From: an uncultured Gemella sp.
GTDB lineage: Bacteria; Bacillota; Bacilli; Staphylococcales; Gemellaceae
Assembly: GCA_945929765.1 (NCBI GenBank)
Contig: CAMEOL010000054.1
Span: 1-6,761, forward strand
DNA: 6,761 nucleotides
Direction: 5' to 3'
Both the position numbers and the translations under genes were made by a program. Positions 5,205 through 6,761 of the stretch are shown here, in pieces (positions within the stretch are counted from its first letter, which is position 1; each line of letters opens with the position of its first letter). Under the pieces are notes generated by a model, which saw only the letters and a list, made by a program, of their open reading frames with translations, made no database searches and was not told the origin of the DNA.

Positions 5205-6119
5205 TTATAAATTAAATTCATCTAAATCTTTAACAACAATTAAATTTTCTTCTAATTGTTCTTGTATTTCTTTTATTGTATTTTTATCATATCTTGAGCT
5301 TATGTGCGTCAAAAATATTTTATTTATATCACAGGATTTTTGGATTTTTCTTATATCAACAATATTCATATGTTTATGATTTTTTGCAAGTTGTAATTCA
5401 TCTTCTTTAAGATAAGTACATTCAGTAATTAAAATATCACTATTTCTTATTATTTTGATAATATCATCAAAAAATATAGTATCCGGAATAATTGTAATTA
5501 CTTTACCCTTTTTTTCTTTTGATAAAAAATCACTAGAATTATAATTTACGCCATTATATTCAAAAACATCTTGTTCTTTTATAGTTCTATAAAAAGGGCC
5601 AGGTTTTATACCTAACTGTTGTAACTTCTCAACATTCAATGTTCCTTTTTTATTTTTAAAGGATATTTTAAAGCCATAGCACTTTACTGTGTGATCTAGT
5701 TCAACTGATTCTACGACAACATCTTCATTTTCTAAAATTTTATTACTACTATCAAATTCTACAAAGTTAATTTTATAATTTAATGTTGAATACGTAGCCC
5801 TAATATTAAAATCTACAAATTCTTTTATTCCTACAGGACCATATATAGTTATAGGTTCCTCATCTTTGTTTAATAAGAAACTTCTTGAAGATAAAAAACC
5901 TATAAGTCCTAGAATATGGTCACCATGAAAGTGACTTATGAATATTTTATTAATTTTTGATGGTCGTATTGTCGTACTCATAATTTGGTGTTGAGTAGCT
6001 TCGCCACAGTCAAACATCCAACACTCTTTTAATTCTTGCATAAAATTAAAAACAATACTTTGTGTATTTCGATATTTAGAAGGCAATCCCGCTCCAGTGC
6101 CCAAAAAATTAACTTTCAT
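5205..6119 (-). CDS. rnz: Ribonuclease Z (tRNase Z)
   Basis: This 304-aa beta-lactamase-fold endonuclease is predicted to cut the 3' trailer from precursor tRNAs, especially those lacking an encoded CCA. The family metal ligands are visible: the H63-F-H65-G-D67-H68 motif (SHFHGDH), H143 (LDHTVKCYGFK), the aspartate near 213 (IPDT, where the usual motif is GDT), the HKHM region (H248, H250) and H272 (FLTHISSRY). The KPGPFY segment (172-177) matches the flexible-arm GP motif that grips tRNA. The N-terminus (FLGTGAGLPSKYRNTQS) is typical. GGAG in TTAGGAGAACAATG supports the ATG. It lies 11 nt behind the cupin gene and 11 nt before nudF. The length is normal. Confidence 0.96.
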   Translation of the reverse strand: MKVNFLGTGAGLPSKYRNTQSIVFNFMQELKECWMFDCGEATQHQIMSTTIRPSKINKIFISHFHGDHILGLIGFLSSRSFLLNKDEEPITIYGPVGIKEFVDFNIRATYSTLNYKINFVEFDSSNKILENEDVVVESVELDHTVKCYGFKISFKNKKGTLNVEKLQQLGIKPGPFYRTIKEQDVFEYNGVNYNSSDFLSKEKKGKVITIIPDTIFFDDIIKIIRNSDILITECTYLKEDELQLAKNHKHMNIVDIRKIQKSCDINKIFLTHISSRYDKNTIKEIQEQLEENLIVVKDLDEFNL

Positions 6120-6130
6120 TGTTCTCCTAA

Positions 6131-6412
6131 CTATATTTTAAATGCAATAACTTGTGCATCTTCTAAACAAGTAATTACATGCATAACGTTTTTTGGTATC
6201 TCTACTAATTCAAACTCATTAACAATTTCTACATTTTCATCTGTAGCGACTGTAATTTTTCCACTAATATTCAAAATTAATATATCACGATCGTTGCTAT
6301 AATCGTCTGTCTGATTTCCTGCTTTTAGATTCATATGAACCACTTGACATTTTTCGTTATCTAAAACTATTCCACCTAATAATATATTTTTATCTAACGT
6401 TACTTTTTTCAT
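6131..6412 (-). CDS. Small cupin-like protein of unknown role
   Basis: From the chosen ATG the product has 93 aa. It fits a single small cupin barrel: VVHMNLKAGNQTDDYSNDRD, then LILNISGKITVATDE, and the second half EFELVEIPKNVMHVITCLED with a conserved-type Pro and His. The first-half metal ligands are not the standard HxH set, so catalysis is uncertain and a binding or sensing role is possible. I prefer ATG 6410-6412 because it lies 4 nt after the cvfB stop (6417-6419) and AAAGGG in the cvfB end provides a ribosome binding site. The alternative ATG at 6443-6445 would add 11 residues and overlap cvfB by 29 nt, with no spacing from any Shine-Dalgarno sequence. It is likely co-translated with cvfB and rnz. 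Confidence 0.8.
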   Translation of the reverse strand: MKKVTLDKNILLGGIVLDNEKCQVVHMNLKAGNQTDDYSNDRDILILNISGKITVATDENVEIVNEFELVEIPKNVMHVITCLEDAQVIAFKI

Positions 6413-6416
6413 ACTT

Positions 6417-6761
6417 TTATCTACCCTTTCTTTTGTATAATCCATCTTCTTCTATCGTTATCTTTTTATTTTTAAATAATCTACCAACTGCTTTTTTAAA
6501 GCTACCTTTACTCATTCCAAAAACAGCCTTAATTTCTTCTGGAGAACTTTTATCTGTAAAATCACAATATCCATCATTATTTTCTATATAATCCAAAATA
6601 ACTTTGCTGTCATCATCAATTCTTTCGTGAGCTCTAGGTAAGAATGAACCGTTTAACTCTCCACTATCTTTTACTCCTATAATACGTACAGATACTAATT
6701 CTCCTAACCTCGGTTCTCTTTGTCTCTCTGATTCATGAACAAATATTTTGTATCCATCTTT
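6417..6761 (-). CDS. cvfB: CvfB-type S1-domain RNA-binding protein, 3' end only
   Basis: The frame is open from the right window edge (114 residues seen; the 5' part lies outside) to TAA at 6417-6419. It begins in an S1-type barrel (KIFVHESERQREPRLGELV, then the RIIGVKDSGELNGSFLPRA strand) and ends with a winged-helix-like domain (SPEEIKAVFGMSKGSFKKAV, GRLFKNKKITIEEDGLYKRK). This combination and the MSKGSFKKAVGRL motif are typical of CvfB/YitL, a conserved RNA-binding regulator first described as a virulence factor in Staphylococcus aureus. As seen here it is the first gene of the operon leading to the cupin, rnz, nudF and fur. The N-terminal S1 domains and the promoter are not in the window. 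Confidence 0.9.
   Translation of the reverse strand, partial: KDGYKIFVHESERQREPRLGELVSVRIIGVKDSGELNGSFLPRAHERIDDDSKVILDYIENNDGYCDFTDKSSPEEIKAVFGMSKGSFKKAVGRLFKNKKITIEEDGLYKRKGR

Noticed and set aside
6036..6302. Plus-strand frame of 88 codons
   Set aside because: It is antisense to rnz and the cupin gene and shows no domain of its own.

Overview
The window is a very AT-rich segment of a low-GC Bacillota (Firmicutes) chromosome. The Fur protein is close to the Bacillus type, and the nudF-fur pair recalls a gene order known in Bacillus and Staphylococcus. Together with the base composition and the competence-type prepilin peptidase, this suggests a Bacilli member. Gemella is my best guess, from general impression rather than any search. 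All credible genes lie on the minus strand, so transcription runs from right to left.

Right and centre (3729-6761): a compact housekeeping operon. In order of transcription it holds cvfB (only the 3' end is in the window), a small cupin-like protein, rnz (tRNase Z), nudF (ADP-ribose pyrophosphatase), fur (ferric uptake regulator) and a four-helix membrane protein resembling DUF4064. Gaps are 4 to 11 nt, or there is overlap, and ribosome binding sites often sit inside the preceding gene. Co-transcription is therefore likely, with the promoter beyond the right edge. The genes combine RNA metabolism, nucleotide clean-up and iron-responsive control.

Centre-left (2173-3728): a second, two-gene unit with its own sigma-A-like promoter. 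It encodes a ComC/PilD-type prepilin peptidase (GTG start) whose stop codon overlaps the start of radC by 7 nt. Both genes have competence associations in related bacteria. A 15-bp palindrome lies on the promoter -10.

Gap (1445-2172): about 730 bp with no intact gene. It holds a strong rho-independent-type hairpin, a stop-free but start-less frame of 152 codons rich in hydrophobic residues (probable gene remnant), and a possible 250-bp insertion-element remnant or MITE with imperfect inverted ends that truncates that frame.

Left (217-1444): an accessory module. A 70-residue hydrophobic, glycine/alanine-rich C-terminal fragment without a start is followed, 11 nt after its stop, by a small single-pass membrane protein gene. 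A near-identical second copy of that gene follows, together with 35 bp of the end of the hydrophobic fragment. This looks like the decayed end of a toxin or bacteriocin gene plus duplicated (orphan) immunity genes. That function is inferred from architecture only. The far left edge (1-216) holds hairpins, one of which looks like the terminator of a plus-strand gene outside the window.
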